From Hoeflea sp. (GTDB taxonomy: Bacteria > Pseudomonadota > Alphaproteobacteria > Rhizobiales > Rhizobiaceae), in assembly GCF_030682515.1 (NCBI RefSeq), contig NZ_JAUXOD010000076.1, positions 1-55,018 of the forward strand: a stretch of 55,018 nt of DNA, written 5' to 3'. Within the stretch, counting starts at the first letter, position 1. Each line of letters begins with the position of its first letter. This document shows positions 1-8,881 of the stretch, one piece after another. The notes under the pieces were generated by a model. That model was not told the origin of the DNA. It ran no database searches and was given only the letters and a program-made list of their open reading frames with translations. Made by a program: the position numbers and the translations under genes.

Positions 1-58
1 CCAAAGCCATTTCCTCTCGACGCAACGGGGTCAGTCGGGCATTCTTGTGGATGTTCAT
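1..58 (-). CDS. IS481-family transposase, N-terminal fragment
   Basis: Only the first 19 codons are present. They read MNIHKNARLTPLRREEMAL, which matches the strongly conserved opening of IS481-family transposases (helix-turn-helix followed by a DDE integrase core, the latter outside the window). The ATG is at 56-58 on the minus strand and the frame is open to the left edge. Because only the tip is visible, whether the element is intact cannot be judged. Confidence 0.75.
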   Translation of the reverse strand, partial: MNIHKNARLTPLRREEMAL

Positions 59-123
59 TCGGAGCGATCCTGGAAAACTGTTGTGTGGTAACTCCAGTCT
101 CCTAAATCTGCTCCGAATGGACA
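1..123 (-). mobile_element. End of an IS481-type insertion sequence (partial)
   Basis: The first 58 bases encode the start of an IS481-type transposase running off the left edge. Between that start codon and base 123 is a short non-coding stretch that, read on the minus strand, begins TGTCCATTCGGAG. IS481 elements commonly begin with TGT, so base 123 is a plausible outer end of the element. The other end and any target duplication lie outside the window, so the boundary is an inference. Confidence 0.6.
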
Positions 124-209
124 ACCTATTGAGAGCTCACACCTAGGCATTACAAGCGTCGTTGCCGGAATAGCTGGTAGCCGCCATCACGCAGCACCTC
201 CGTCGGTGC

Positions 210-395
210 TTAATACCCCGCAGTCGCCGAACCCGTCCGCCTTGGGTCAGATGCCCCCGGCGGAAGGCCCTTGTCCGCATCGACATGGATCGACTGGGTC
301 GAACCCATCACGCTCTTGACCGAGATTGTGCGGCCCTTGGCTTCGAGTGCTGCCACCATGTCGCTCGACAGGCAGCCATACATTCGGAGATGCGG
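210..395 (-). pseudogene. Gamma-glutamyltransferase C-terminal remnant
   Basis: Read on the minus strand, a frame ending at a TAA at 210-212 contains DMVAALEAKGRTISVK, then STQSIHVDADKG, then LPPGASDPRRTGSATAGY and the stop. This is the usual carboxy end of gamma-glutamyltransferases (an ALEA+GH segment, an A/QxIxVD segment, then GA[ST]DPR..G.A.GY). There is no start codon and no upstream large-subunit sequence; the neighbouring 300 bases do not continue it. It is therefore a decayed fragment beside the IS481 end, perhaps left by IS-mediated deletion. Sequence similarity was judged by eye. Confidence 0.55.
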
Positions 396-685
396 CCATC
401 AGTGTGGCTCTCCAACGGTTGGCCAAGACGGTTTCTCCAGCGCAATAAATACCCATTGAAGGGTTGTCATGCATAAACCTTCGCCTCCGCAGTTGGCGCA
501 ATGCGGAATTCATTTGAGATGGCAACCAAAGTCCGCAAAGGGCCGAAAGCATCGCCTCAATCGATGTCTGGCCATTGTCCGCATTGCTGGCTGACATTCC
601 AAAACCCGCCAAACCCCTCCCGGCCCCAAATCAGCCCTTCACCAGTGTCGCCCATCACACCAGTCGTCATTTGCAGGATCGGCGG
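396..685. other. Region without a recognisable gene
   Basis: Short open frames exist on both strands but none has a convincing ribosome binding site or a recognisable family signature. The lower GC content compared with the flanking genes, and the position next to an IS end and a pseudogene, suggest decayed DNA. Confidence 0.4.
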
Positions 686-1498
686 TCACCCCCGCCGCGC
701 CACAAACAAATGCCCCGCGATCGGCAGGCCCTGTTCGTGCCGCACGGTGATGACGGTCACCTCGATCAAGGCGAAGCCTGCGGCCTCAAGCGCCTCGCGC
801 ACATAGGCCTCGGTGTGGGCGAAGCGCTGGTAGCGGCCGACGGTGTAGGGGCGGCCTTCGAAGTCGGCGTCGGGGAGGGTTTCGCTCGAGAAGCAGAGCA
901 GCGCGCCGGGGAGCGTGTTCTTGGCTGCGGCCGCAAACAGCGGCTCGAGCGCGCCCAGATAGGGCAGCATGTCGGTGGCCGCGATCAGGTCGAAGGGGTC
1001 GTCGTCATTGTCGTCGAGATAGTCGACGGCGTCGGCCACGTAGAGCGTGTCGTAGAGGCCCTTCTCGTGGGCGATCTCGACCATGTTTTCGGCCAGGTCC
1101 ACGCCGGTGGCGTCGTCGGCCATGTCCTCGAGCGCGCCACCGGTCAAGCCGGTGCCGCAGCCGAGATCGAGCATGCGCTCGAAGCTGGTCTCGCCCAACT
1201 CGATCAGCCTTTGGCGCAGGATCATCGGCACGTGGTAGCCCAGGTCCTCGACCAGCACCTTTTCGAAGACTTCGGCATGCTGGTCGAACAGCGTCGCCAC
1301 ATAGGCTTCGGGCGCGCGCTCGGGCACGTCCCCCCGCTTCATCGAGGCAAGGCGGACGGAGGCGCCGCCATGGTCGTCGGGGTCGAGCGCCAGCACTTCC
1401 GCATAGGCGAGGGCGGCCGCGTCGAAATCGCCCGCTTTTTCCAGCGCGAGAGCGCGGTTGTAGGCTTCGGCGAGCGCGTCATCATCGGTCTTGGCCAT
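686..1498 (-). CDS. TPR-containing SAM-dependent methyltransferase
   Basis: This 270-residue protein has an N-terminal TPR-like pair of helices (about residues 8-42, with the ALEKAGDFDAAALAYAEVLALDP pattern broken here for brevity) followed by a class I methyltransferase fold. Motif I, LDLGCGTGLTGG, is at residues 110-121 and the post-II acidic strand FDLIAATDMLPYLG follows. The link region ATLFDQHAEVFEKVLVEDL is typical of a bacterial family annotated only as class I methyltransferase with TPR. The ATG at 1498 is preceded by GGAG at a good distance; an upstream TTG is less likely. The substrate is unknown. It lies just downstream of the amino acid ABC genes on the same strand, separated by about 80 bases. 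Confidence 0.8.
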   Translation of the reverse strand: MAKTDDDALAEAYNRALALEKAGDFDAAALAYAEVLALDPDDHGGASVRLASMKRGDVPERAPEAYVATLFDQHAEVFEKVLVEDLGYHVPMILRQRLIELGETSFERMLDLGCGTGLTGGALEDMADDATGVDLAENMVEIAHEKGLYDTLYVADAVDYLDDNDDDPFDLIAATDMLPYLGALEPLFAAAAKNTLPGALLCFSSETLPDADFEGRPYTVGRYQRFAHTEAYVREALEAAGFALIEVTVITVRHEQGLPIAGHLFVARRG

Positions 1499-1577
1499 CT
1501 TGGGCTCCAAACTTGGGTTTGGCGCTCTTTACCCCAGCTGCCACGCGATTACAAAGGCGGAGCTTCGCCCGAGGCGA

Positions 1578-2408
1578 TTATCGCTTGAGGTGGCGGGTCA
1601 GGCGCTGTTCGAGCTTCGCCCAGATGTTGCGCAGCGTCTCGACGATGACGAGGTAGAACACCGCCGCCCAGATATAGGTCTGGAAGTCGAAGGTGCGCGA
1701 ATAGGCCCGCCTGGTCTCGCCCATCAGGTCGAAGACCGTGACGATGGCCACGATCGCCGAGCCCTTGATCATCAGGATGATCTCGTTGCCGTAGGGGCGG
1801 AGCGCCACGATCATCGCCTGGGGCAGGATGATGCGGTGGAAGGTCTGGAACGGGGTCAGGCCCAATGCCTTGGCGCCCTCGTGCTGGCCGCGCGCCACGC
1901 TCTCGATGGCGCCGCGCAGGATCTCGGCCTGGTAGGCGGCGGTGTTGAGGGTAAACGCCAGCAGCGCGCAGTTCCAGGCGTCGCGGAAGAACACCCACAG
2001 GCCCAGCGCCTCGAGTTCGTTGCGGTAGGTTCCGAAGCCGTAATAGACCAGGAACAGCTGCGCGATCAGAGGCGTGCCGCGGAAGAAATAGACATAGCCA
2101 TAGGCGAGCCCCGAGAGCACGCGGTTCGACGACATGCGGCCGAAGGCGAGCGGCACCGACAGCACCGCGCCGAGCACGATCGAGATGCCCACCAGCGTCA
2201 GCGTCGTGCCAAGGCCGGTGAGATATTTCGGACCGTAGGTCCTGACCTTGTCGATGTCCCAGGCGCCTGCAAGCCAGGCCACCAGCGCGATCCCCGCCAG
2301 GATCCAGAGCCCGAGCAGCGCCGCGCCGGCGATCCGCGCCGGGGTCCACTGGGTGGCCGTCACCGGCGGGGCCGGCTGCGGGGCAATGAGTTCGCTGACC
2401 GCGCTCAT
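1578..2408 (-). CDS. Polar amino acid ABC transporter permease (HisM/ArtM type)
   Basis: This 276-residue inner-membrane subunit has a hydrophobic segment near residues 28-50 and further membrane segments from residue 68 on. The permease signature contacting the ATPase, with HEGAKALGLTPFQTF and the conserved ILPQA, spans residues 177-200. The family (HisM, ArtM, OccM) forms a heterodimeric channel with a HisQ-type partner. Its ATG at 2406-2408 overlaps the stop of the upstream permease gene by four bases, which indicates translational coupling. Basic amino acids are the likely substrates by analogy with the binding protein; this is inferred. Confidence 0.88.
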   Translation of the reverse strand: MSAVSELIAPQPAPPVTATQWTPARIAGAALLGLWILAGIALVAWLAGAWDIDKVRTYGPKYLTGLGTTLTLVGISIVLGAVLSVPLAFGRMSSNRVLSGLAYGYVYFFRGTPLIAQLFLVYYGFGTYRNELEALGLWVFFRDAWNCALLAFTLNTAAYQAEILRGAIESVARGQHEGAKALGLTPFQTFHRIILPQAMIVALRPYGNEIILMIKGSAIVAIVTVFDLMGETRRAYSRTFDFQTYIWAAVFYLVIVETLRNIWAKLEQRLTRHLKR

Positions 2409-3205
2409 CGGTTCACCCCCGAGCGGCGCACGCTGGTCTCGATCCGCGAGAACACGATCGAGGAGGCCATGGCGAGGCCCAGGAACAAAAGGCAGGCGAT
2501 GCCATAGAAGAAGAAGGCCTCCTTGGTCACCTTGGCGGCGATCCCGGTCTGGCGCAGCGTGTCGCCGAGCCCGATCACCGAGATCAGCGCGGTGTCCTTG
2601 ATCAGGATCATCCAGAGATTGCCCAGGCCCGGCAGGGCGATGCGGACGAGCTGCGGCAGGATGATCAGCCGCAGGGTCTTGCCGGGCCTCAGGCCCAGCG
2701 CGTAGCCCGCCTCGTACTGGCCCTTGGGGATCGCCTTGAAGGCGGAGGAGAGCACTTCCGAGGCATAGGCCGAAAACACCAGCGACAGGGCGATCACGCC
2801 GGCGACGAAGGAATTGATGTCGAAGCCGCGCGCGTAGCCCAGCGCCAGCGCCGCTTCACGCACGGCGATCTGCAGGCCGAAATAGATCATGAAGATGGTC
2901 AGCAACTCGGGCAGGCCGCGGAAGATGGTGGTGTAGATATTGGCCGCCATCCGGAGCGAGCGGATTTCGGCCTGCTGCGCCAGGGAGAGGAACAGGCCGA
3001 TCGTCAGCCCGATCGGCAGCGTGCACAGCGCCAGCGTCACGGTGACGAAGAAGCCGCGCGCCACCTCGTCGCCCCAGCCGGTGTCGCCGCAGGACATGAG
3101 TGAGCCGTCCGGGAGCAGGTTGAGAAAGCCCACCGGCCCGCAGAACGGGTCAAACAGGGACATGAGCGAATAGAGCTGCACTCCCAGCGATGCTGTCGGT
3201 TCCAT
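2405..3205 (-). CDS. Polar amino acid ABC transporter permease (HisQ/ArtQ type)
   Basis: This 266-residue permease carries several membrane helices and the conserved cytoplasmic loop GQYEAGYALGLRPGK followed by LIILPQLVRIALPGLGN, the hallmark of amino acid ABC permeases. An ATG at 3203-3205 preceded by AGGGGA is preferred over a longer TTG-initiated version. It overlaps the next permease by four bases and follows the binding-protein gene after about 100 bases that contain a stem-loop. A transmembrane partner of the HisM-like protein, it would form the inner-membrane pore. No ATPase gene is present in the operon. Confidence 0.88.
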   Translation of the reverse strand: MEPTASLGVQLYSLMSLFDPFCGPVGFLNLLPDGSLMSCGDTGWGDEVARGFFVTVTLALCTLPIGLTIGLFLSLAQQAEIRSLRMAANIYTTIFRGLPELLTIFMIYFGLQIAVREAALALGYARGFDINSFVAGVIALSLVFSAYASEVLSSAFKAIPKGQYEAGYALGLRPGKTLRLIILPQLVRIALPGLGNLWMILIKDTALISVIGLGDTLRQTGIAAKVTKEAFFFYGIACLLFLGLAMASSIVFSRIETSVRRSGVNR

Positions 3206-3250
3206 GCCGTCCCCTGTACCATGCCGTATTTTTACGGTCTCGGTGTGCAA

Positions 3251-3276
3251 ACGGCGGACGAAACCTCGCCCGCCGT
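3251..3276 (-). promoter_or_regulatory. Stem-loop between binding-protein and permease genes
   Basis: ACGGCGG at 3251-3257 pairs perfectly with CCGCCGT at 3270-3276. It stands in the spacer between the binding-protein stop and the first permease. Such hairpins often stabilise or attenuate messages so that the binding protein is made in excess. There is no clear T tract, so it is not called a terminator. Confidence 0.5.
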
Positions 3277-3308
3277 CGTGCCGTTCGTATCAGCCTCTCA
3301 GGCGCGGC

Positions 3309-4094
3309 TCAGTCGCCGTAGACGTCAACGTCGAAATACTTGTCGTTGATGGTCTGGTAGGTGCCGTTCTCGCGAATGGCGGCGATGGCGGTGTTGAACA
3401 TGTCGCGCAGCTCGGTTTCGCCCTTGCGGATGGCGATGCCGGCGCCTTCGCCGTTGATCACCAGATCCGGGGTCAGCGCCGCGAGCAGCTTGCAGCAGGC
3501 CTTGCCGTCATCGGACTTGAGCCAGTCCGACAGCACGATCACGTCGTCGATGACGGCGTCAACGCGGCCCGAGGCGATGTCGAGCTTGTACTCGTCGGGC
3601 GTCGGGTAGAGCTTGAGTTCGGCTGCGGGGAACTTGGCTTCCGCGTAGTTGGAGTGGGTGGTCGACGACTGCGCGCCGATGGTCTTGCCGGCGAGGCCCG
3701 CGTCGGTCGCCTCGGTGATCGCGCTGTCGTTCGGCACGGCGATTGCCGGACCGGTGTTGTAGTACTTGTTGGTGAAGTCGACCTTCTCCTTGCGCTCCTC
3801 GGTGATCGACATCGAGGCGATGATGGCGTCGAACTTGCCGGCGAGAAGGGCGGGAATGATGCCGTCCCAATCCTGGGTCACGAATTCGCACTCGACCTTC
3901 ATTTCCTCGCAGAGCGCCTTGGCGATGTCGATGTCGAAGCCGACCAGGCTGCCGTCGGATTCAAGGTTGTTGAAGGGCGGGTAGGCGCCTTCGGTGCCGA
4001 TGACGATCTTCTTGATTTCGGCCTGGGCGGCGCCCATCGACAGCGCCAGGGCGGCAGCACTCACGGCCAGGGTGATACGCTTGGAAATACGCAT
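3309..4094 (-). CDS. Periplasmic lysine/arginine/ornithine-type binding protein
   Basis: The 261-residue product starts with a clear Sec signal peptide (MRISKR, hydrophobic core, cleavage after AQA near residue 25) and then the solute-binding family 3 fold: IVIGTEGAYPPFNN, then GFDIDIAKALCEEMKV, then DWDGIIPALLAGKFDAI and the SMSITEER motif. These are features of HisJ/ArgT-like proteins. The ATG at 4092-4094 has AGAGGA just upstream. It is the first gene of the operon with two permeases behind it. Specificity for basic amino acids is likely but not proven. Confidence 0.88.
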   Translation of the reverse strand: MRISKRITLAVSAAALALSMGAAQAEIKKIVIGTEGAYPPFNNLESDGSLVGFDIDIAKALCEEMKVECEFVTQDWDGIIPALLAGKFDAIIASMSITEERKEKVDFTNKYYNTGPAIAVPNDSAITEATDAGLAGKTIGAQSSTTHSNYAEAKFPAAELKLYPTPDEYKLDIASGRVDAVIDDVIVLSDWLKSDDGKACCKLLAALTPDLVINGEGAGIAIRKGETELRDMFNTAIAAIRENGTYQTINDKYFDVDVYGD

Positions 4095-4256
4095 AGGTGT
4101 CCTCTCTGTTGGCTGGATTGCGGCTTGTTGCCGCCGCATTCCGTTGGATCGCGGGGTGTGTCGACCGCGCTGGGACGGATACTCCCATTGTTTCCGCGCC
4201 GATTGCAACAGGAAAAGCCGGCTTACCCGGCGCCAGGGCAGGTCAGCTGTGAAAAA

Positions 4257-4874
4257 TCAGCGGCTCCGGGCTGCGAGGCCCTGGACCAGCAGTTCGGCGC
4301 GGGCCAGATCGGCGGGATCGTTGATGTTGAAGAACGGGTCCGGGGCATCCGGTACGGTGTAATCCGCCTCGGCGATGGGCAGCTGTCTCAGGTAGGCGGC
4401 CATGCTGAGATCGGCGGTCGCGGCCAGGTATTCGCCCAACCGGTCAGCCAGTGCCGCGGGCCACAGCGCCACCACCGGATGCTGGCGCCCGTTCGATGCG
4501 GCGATCCGCACCACCGCCTCGTCCGGGTCGGCTGTTGTCAGGCGCGCCAGAAGGTCATGCGGCAGGAATGGCGTGTCGGCGGGGACGACCAGCACATGGC
4601 TCGCGCCACGCGCGCCCGCTGCCTGCATCAGCACATGAATGCCCGCCAGCGGTCCGCGATAACCTTCAATGCTGTCGGGGACGACGTCGAGGCCGAAGGC
4701 GTCGAAACGCCCGGGCTCGGAGTTGGCGTTGAGAATGATCCCGTCCACCTGCGGGGCCAGACGGTCGATCACATGGGCGATCAGCGGCCGGCCCGCGAGC
4801 GGTGCGAAGGGCTTGTCGAGGCCCTCCATGCGGCGGCCGCGGCCGCCGGCGAGAATGCCGCCGATGACCTTCAT
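4257..4874 (-). CDS. mobA: Molybdenum cofactor guanylyltransferase MobA
   Basis: MobA transfers GMP from GTP to molybdopterin to form the bis-MGD cofactor used by DMSO-reductase-family enzymes such as NarG, encoded elsewhere in this window. The 205-residue protein has the nucleotide-binding loop GGILAGGRGRRM at residues 5-16, a conserved Lys in LDKPFAPLAGRPL, the metal-binding VVPADTPFLP, and the C-terminal FNINDPADL. Length fits the family. Its ATG overlaps the stop of the upstream exporter gene (ATGA), so both are probably co-transcribed. Confidence 0.93.
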   Translation of the reverse strand: MKVIGGILAGGRGRRMEGLDKPFAPLAGRPLIAHVIDRLAPQVDGIILNANSEPGRFDAFGLDVVPDSIEGYRGPLAGIHVLMQAAGARGASHVLVVPADTPFLPHDLLARLTTADPDEAVVRIAASNGRQHPVVALWPAALADRLGEYLAATADLSMAAYLRQLPIAEADYTVPDAPDPFFNINDPADLARAELLVQGLAARSR

Positions 4875-6100
4875 GGTGCCCGCTCGGGCTTGGCGCCTGC
4901 GCCCAGGCTGCGCTCGACGCGGATCACATAGAGCGCCGATGCGACGCCCAGCACGCAGGACGCCAGCATGATGAGGACCAGCGGGTAGGGACCTGTCTCG
5001 ATCGAAATCGTGGCTGCGGCGAAGGAGGCAAGGCCGGCGCCGCCACCGATGGTGATGGCGCCGCCGAGGCCCGAGGCGGAGCCGGCCAGATGCGGGCGGA
5101 CGCTGACAATGCCGGCATTGGCGCTCGGCAGGGTGATGCCGTTGCCAAGACCAAGAAAGAAGATCGGCCCGAAAAAGGACAGCGGGTGGTGCAGGCCGGC
5201 CAGAAACAGCATCAGCGACAGCGCCATGCCGAAGGCCGCGACCAGGCAGCCGGCCGTCATCATGCGGTTGATGCCGACCCGCTCGGCGAAGCGGCCGGAA
5301 AGGAAATTGCCGCCCATATAGCCCAGTGCGGTGATGATGAAGTAGAAGCCGAGCTCCGACGGCCTCATGCCGAGGATCTCGCTGGCGACGTAGGGGCCGC
5401 CGCCGAGAAACGAGAAGAAGGCGCCCGAGGCAAAGGTGGCTGTGAGCGTGTAGCCCCAGAAGCGGCGCGAGCGGATGAGCTCTGGATAGGCGCCGAACTG
5501 CCTGAGCATGCTGGACGAGCGGTTGAGGTTGGTCTCTCCCAGGTCCCAGACGGTGAGCGCCAGCGCCACCAGTCCGAAGGCGAACAGCAGCGCGAAGGTG
5601 GATTGCCAGCCGAACATCTCGTCCATGATGCCGCCCAGCGCCGGGCCGACCATCGGCGCGAGCGTCATGCCCATCGTGACATAGCCGATCATCGAGGCGG
5701 CCTTGTCGGTGCTGACCATGTCGCGCACGATGGCGCGCGACAGCACCATGCCGGAGACGACGCCGGCCTGGACCATGCGGATCGCCAGGAACGTCTCGAT
5801 GGTGGGCGCGAAGGGCGCCAGCGCGGTGGCCACCAGAAAGATCACCAGGCTGACAATCATCACCGGACGGCGGCCGTAGCGATCCGACAGCGGCCCGATG
5901 ATCAGCTGAAGCAGGCCGGTGAACGCCAGATAGCCGGAGATGGCCAGCTGCACCAGCGCATAGTCGGCCTGGTAGTGGCTGGCGATGCTCGGCATCGACG
6001 GCAGGAACAGGTTCATGGTCAGCGCACTGAGGCCGGCGATCATCACCAGCGTGATGATGTGCGGCGGGGTGGTGCGATTGAGGAAGATCGTCTTGGTCAT
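4871..6100 (-). CDS. Bcr/CflA-family drug resistance MFS exporter
   Basis: This 409-residue protein has about twelve membrane segments and the MFS loop 2-3 signature as GPLSDRYGRRPVM, plus LPSMPSIASHYQAD near the first helix and SGMVLSRAIVRDMV in helix 5, all typical of the Bcr/CflA branch of 12-TM drug/H+ antiporters. The ATG at 6098-6100 has only a weak ribosome binding site. It is followed directly by mobA through a four-base overlap, an arrangement that need not imply a shared function. The substrate is unknown. Confidence 0.88.
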   Translation of the reverse strand: MTKTIFLNRTTPPHIITLVMIAGLSALTMNLFLPSMPSIASHYQADYALVQLAISGYLAFTGLLQLIIGPLSDRYGRRPVMIVSLVIFLVATALAPFAPTIETFLAIRMVQAGVVSGMVLSRAIVRDMVSTDKAASMIGYVTMGMTLAPMVGPALGGIMDEMFGWQSTFALLFAFGLVALALTVWDLGETNLNRSSSMLRQFGAYPELIRSRRFWGYTLTATFASGAFFSFLGGGPYVASEILGMRPSELGFYFIITALGYMGGNFLSGRFAERVGINRMMTAGCLVAAFGMALSLMLFLAGLHHPLSFFGPIFFLGLGNGITLPSANAGIVSVRPHLAGSASGLGGAITIGGGAGLASFAAATISIETGPYPLVLIMLASCVLGVASALYVIRVERSLGAGAKPERAP

Positions 6101-6344
6101 CGCTGGTCTTTTGTGCCCTCGCGCGCGCCGATGCAAATGAAATCGCCTGTGCCCGTCGCCGGATTGTCCTGGCGCGCCGCCGCCGGGGCGGGGGGATGAT
6201 GGCGGCTGTCGCCCAAGTTTTATACTTCGAAAATGGAGGATTTATTTTAGTTACCCCTTAAACAATGGGGGTTTTTTTGTTATGCACTACTGACAAGAAC
6301 AAGCAAGGGCGCAAGCCCGGCACCAAGGAAGTCATGGGGGGCTC

Positions 6345-6566
6345 ATGCCAGGTGGTGAGGAACTCGACACATGCCCGTTCTGCAACGCCCCGTGGGGAGA
6401 GTGCATGCATGTGAAACTGCTTCTGGACTGGGAGACCGACGCGCTGGTGAGGGAAGCGCAGCGCGAGCTCGGCAGCACCGCAGCCGCCGACCCTCAGCTG
6501 CAACCGGACAGCCAGCAACCGCCTCCCGATGATGTGTCCGCCAGCTCCCATGGCGGGCGGGGCTGA
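6345..6566 (+). CDS. Small cysteine-motif protein, function unknown
   Basis: This 73-residue reading frame encodes an N-terminal segment DTCPFCNAPWGEC followed by MHVKLLLDWE and a low-complexity polar tail rich in Gln, Pro and Ser. Three cysteines (C-x2-C-x6-C) plus the following histidine could form a small zinc-binding knuckle. A G-rich stretch just upstream of the ATG may act as ribosome binding site. The N-terminal half looks constrained while the tail does not. It sits alone between two minus-strand genes. I do not recognise a named family; it could be a spurious frame, but the motif argues for a real gene. Confidence 0.5.
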   Translation: MPGGEELDTCPFCNAPWGECMHVKLLLDWETDALVREAQRELGSTAAADPQLQPDSQQPPPDDVSASSHGGRG

Positions 6567-6614
6567 GTGCCTGGCGGCGAGATCGAGGCCGCCAGTCCAA
6601 AATCGGGTCCGCGT

Positions 6615-7523
6615 TCAGGGCGAAGGGCGGGGGGCCGAGTGGCTTGCCGGCTTGGCGCGGCTGGTGATGCGTTCGCGATAGAGCGTGTAGAGGCCCGATC
6701 CGATGATGATGGCGCTGCCGGTGATCATGTAGGCATCCGGGAATTCGCCGAACACCACCATTCCCATGAGAAGTGCCCAGAGCAGGCTCGTGTAGCGGAA
6801 GGGCGCGACGAAGGAGATTTCGCCCTCGCGCATCGACATGATGATGAACTGGTAGCCGACCAGCAGCAGGCAGGCGGCGACGCTGATGAGAGCGAACTGC
6901 GAGCCGCTGACCGGCTTCCAGCCACCCATCGGCAGGATCAGCACCAGTCCGGCCAGGGTCACGGCGATGGCGGTGACGGTGGACAGGAACAGCGACGGAA
7001 TGGCCGGGTCTACCTTGCGGGTGGCGATATCGCGCACCGTGGCGAAGATGACCGTCCCCACGATCATCAGCGCATAGGGCGAGAAGCCCTCGATGCCGGG
7101 CCTGACGATGATCAGGATCCCGGAGAAGCCGATGAGGATCGCGGCCCATCGCCGCCAGCCGACGGGTTCGGCCAGGAACAGCGCCGCGCCCATGGTGACG
7201 GCGAGCGGCAGGGCCTGCAGGATCGCCGAGGCATTGGCGAGCGGGATGCGGGCGAGGCCGGCCAGGAAGGTCAGCGTGCCCAAAAGCTCGCCCATCACCC
7301 GCAGCGCCACCCACGGATCGCGCAGGTAGCGCAGCGGACGCAGCGCGCCGCGATGCCGGGCCAGCAGATAGATCAGGATGGAGGCCACGACGCCGCGCAG
7401 GAACATCAGCTGGGCAATGCTCAGGTCGTCGGTCAGCAGCTTGAGGAGCGTATCATTGAAGGTGAACCCCGCCATCGACAGGGACATGAACAACGCGCCG
7501 CGCATGTTGGGGGAAATGGCCAT
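6615..7523 (-). CDS. EamA/DMT-family transporter
   Basis: The 302-residue product has about ten hydrophobic helices in two EamA repeats: the first with NDTLLKLLTDDLSIAQLMFLR and LARIPLANASAILQALPL, the second beginning near RDIATRKVDPA and ending with YTSLLWALLMGMVVFGE followed by GSAIIIGSGLYTLYRE. These are signatures of drug/metabolite transporters related to RhaT and SAM-uptake proteins. The chosen ATG is at 7521-7523; a longer in-frame start exists but its extra residues are not typical of the family. Substrate unknown. It is followed on the same strand by no close gene. Confidence 0.85.
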   Translation of the reverse strand: MAISPNMRGALFMSLSMAGFTFNDTLLKLLTDDLSIAQLMFLRGVVASILIYLLARHRGALRPLRYLRDPWVALRVMGELLGTLTFLAGLARIPLANASAILQALPLAVTMGAALFLAEPVGWRRWAAILIGFSGILIIVRPGIEGFSPYALMIVGTVIFATVRDIATRKVDPAIPSLFLSTVTAIAVTLAGLVLILPMGGWKPVSGSQFALISVAACLLLVGYQFIIMSMREGEISFVAPFRYTSLLWALLMGMVVFGEFPDAYMITGSAIIIGSGLYTLYRERITSRAKPASHSAPRPSP

Positions 7524-7705
7524 CTGCAATCCGGTCCTTGCCGGCAGGGAATCGCTGGCGCGGCCAGACCCTAGCATCGATACCGGCCGCGACCCAGCCG
7601 CTGCGGTGCAGCCATTCATCAGCAATATCGATCAGTCGCGGGCGTCGCTCCCGCGTGTCGGCGCCCCTGTCCGACCTAAAAGAACCCAGAGCATATGCCC
7701 GGTGC

Positions 7706-8719
7706 TCAGCCGCCGGTGACGCTCATGTGGCGTGCGACGGCAGGCTGCCTTGTGGTGCGGTCGATGATGAAGTCGTGACCCTTCGGCTTGCGGGTGATAG
7801 CCTCGTCGATGGCGGCGGAGAGCAGCTCGTTGCCTTCCGAGGCGCGCAGAGGCCCGCGCAGATCCGCCGCATCGTCCTGACCCAGGCACATGTAGAGCGT
7901 GCCGGTGCAGGTGAGGCGGACGCGGTTGCAGCTTTCGCAGAAATTGTGCGTCATCGGGGTGATGAAGCCGAGCTTGCCGCCGGTCTCCCTCACCGTCACA
8001 TAGCGCGCCGGGCCGCCGGTCTTGAACGGGATGTCCTCAAGCGTGAAGCGGCGTTCGAGATCGTCGCGTAGCTTGGACAGCGGCAGGTACTGGTCGGTGC
8101 GGTCCTCGTCGATCTCGCCCATCGGCATGGTCTCGATCACCGTCATGTCCATGCCCTGGCCATGGGCCCATGCGAGCATGTCCGGGATCTCGGTGCCGTT
8201 GAAATCCTTGAGCGCCACGGCGTTGATCTTGATCTTGAGACCCGCTTCCTGGGCGGCGCGCACGCCTTCGAGCACCTTGTCGAGTTCGCCCCAGCGGGTG
8301 ATCTTGCGGAACTTGTCGGGGTCGAGCGTGTCGATGGAGACATTGATGCGGCGCACGCCGCAGTCGTAGAGCTCCGGCGCGAACCGCGCCAGCTGCGAGC
8401 CGTTGGTGGTCAGCGTCAGTTCGTCCAGACGCCCGGCGTCGATGTGGCGTCCGACCTGCCGGATCAGGTGCATGATGTTCTTGCGCACCAGCGGCTCGCC
8501 GCCGGTCAGCCGGATCTTGCGCACGCCTTTTTCAATGAAGACCGTGCAGAGCCGTTCCAGCTCCTCCAGCGTCAGCAGGTCCTTCTTGGGCAGGAAGGTC
8601 ATGTTTTCCGCCATGCAATAGGTGCAGCGGAAATCGCAGCGGTCCGTCACCGAAACCCTGAGATAGTTCACCGCCCGGCCGAACGGGTCCATCATGGCCG
8701 GAGTAGGAGCGTCTTGCAT
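7706..8719 (-). CDS. moaA: GTP 3',8-cyclase MoaA
   Basis: MoaA is the radical-SAM enzyme that starts molybdopterin synthesis by converting GTP to 3',8-cyclo-dihydro-GTP. The 337-residue protein shows the SAM cluster motif CDFRCTYCM near residues 28-36, the LTGGEPLVR motif, and the second cluster [11 protein letters not shown]...C near the carboxy end, and it finishes with the essential Gly-Gly pair (VTGG). The ATG at 8717-8719 has AAGGA about ten bases upstream. It stands alone, but with mobA it supplies cofactor for the nitrate reductase encoded at 26-33 kb. Confidence 0.96.
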   Translation of the reverse strand: MQDAPTPAMMDPFGRAVNYLRVSVTDRCDFRCTYCMAENMTFLPKKDLLTLEELERLCTVFIEKGVRKIRLTGGEPLVRKNIMHLIRQVGRHIDAGRLDELTLTTNGSQLARFAPELYDCGVRRINVSIDTLDPDKFRKITRWGELDKVLEGVRAAQEAGLKIKINAVALKDFNGTEIPDMLAWAHGQGMDMTVIETMPMGEIDEDRTDQYLPLSKLRDDLERRFTLEDIPFKTGGPARYVTVRETGGKLGFITPMTHNFCESCNRVRLTCTGTLYMCLGQDDAADLRGPLRASEGNELLSAAIDEAITRKPKGHDFIIDRTTRQPAVARHMSVTGG

Positions 8720-8881
8720 TGCAAATTGTCCTTCATTTCCTGAACGCCAATGTCATCATTTGCGGCCTCGGGGTCAAGGGCATGACATGCCGAAGGGGGC
8801 GTAATCGCCCTGGCGGCTTGTGGATCGCACGATTGAGGACTAGATCAGCCCCCATTGCGGCGAAACCGGGAAGGCAAAGCG

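Noticed and set aside
247-612. Minus-strand frame of 121 codons near the left end
   Set aside because: It overlaps the gamma-glutamyltransferase remnant in another frame, has no family signature, and its residues look like an out-of-frame reading.
6253-6279. ACCCC ... GGGGT followed by seven T, resembling a terminator on the plus strand
   Set aside because: The stem is only five pairs with a ten-base loop, and no plus-strand gene lies upstream for it to end.
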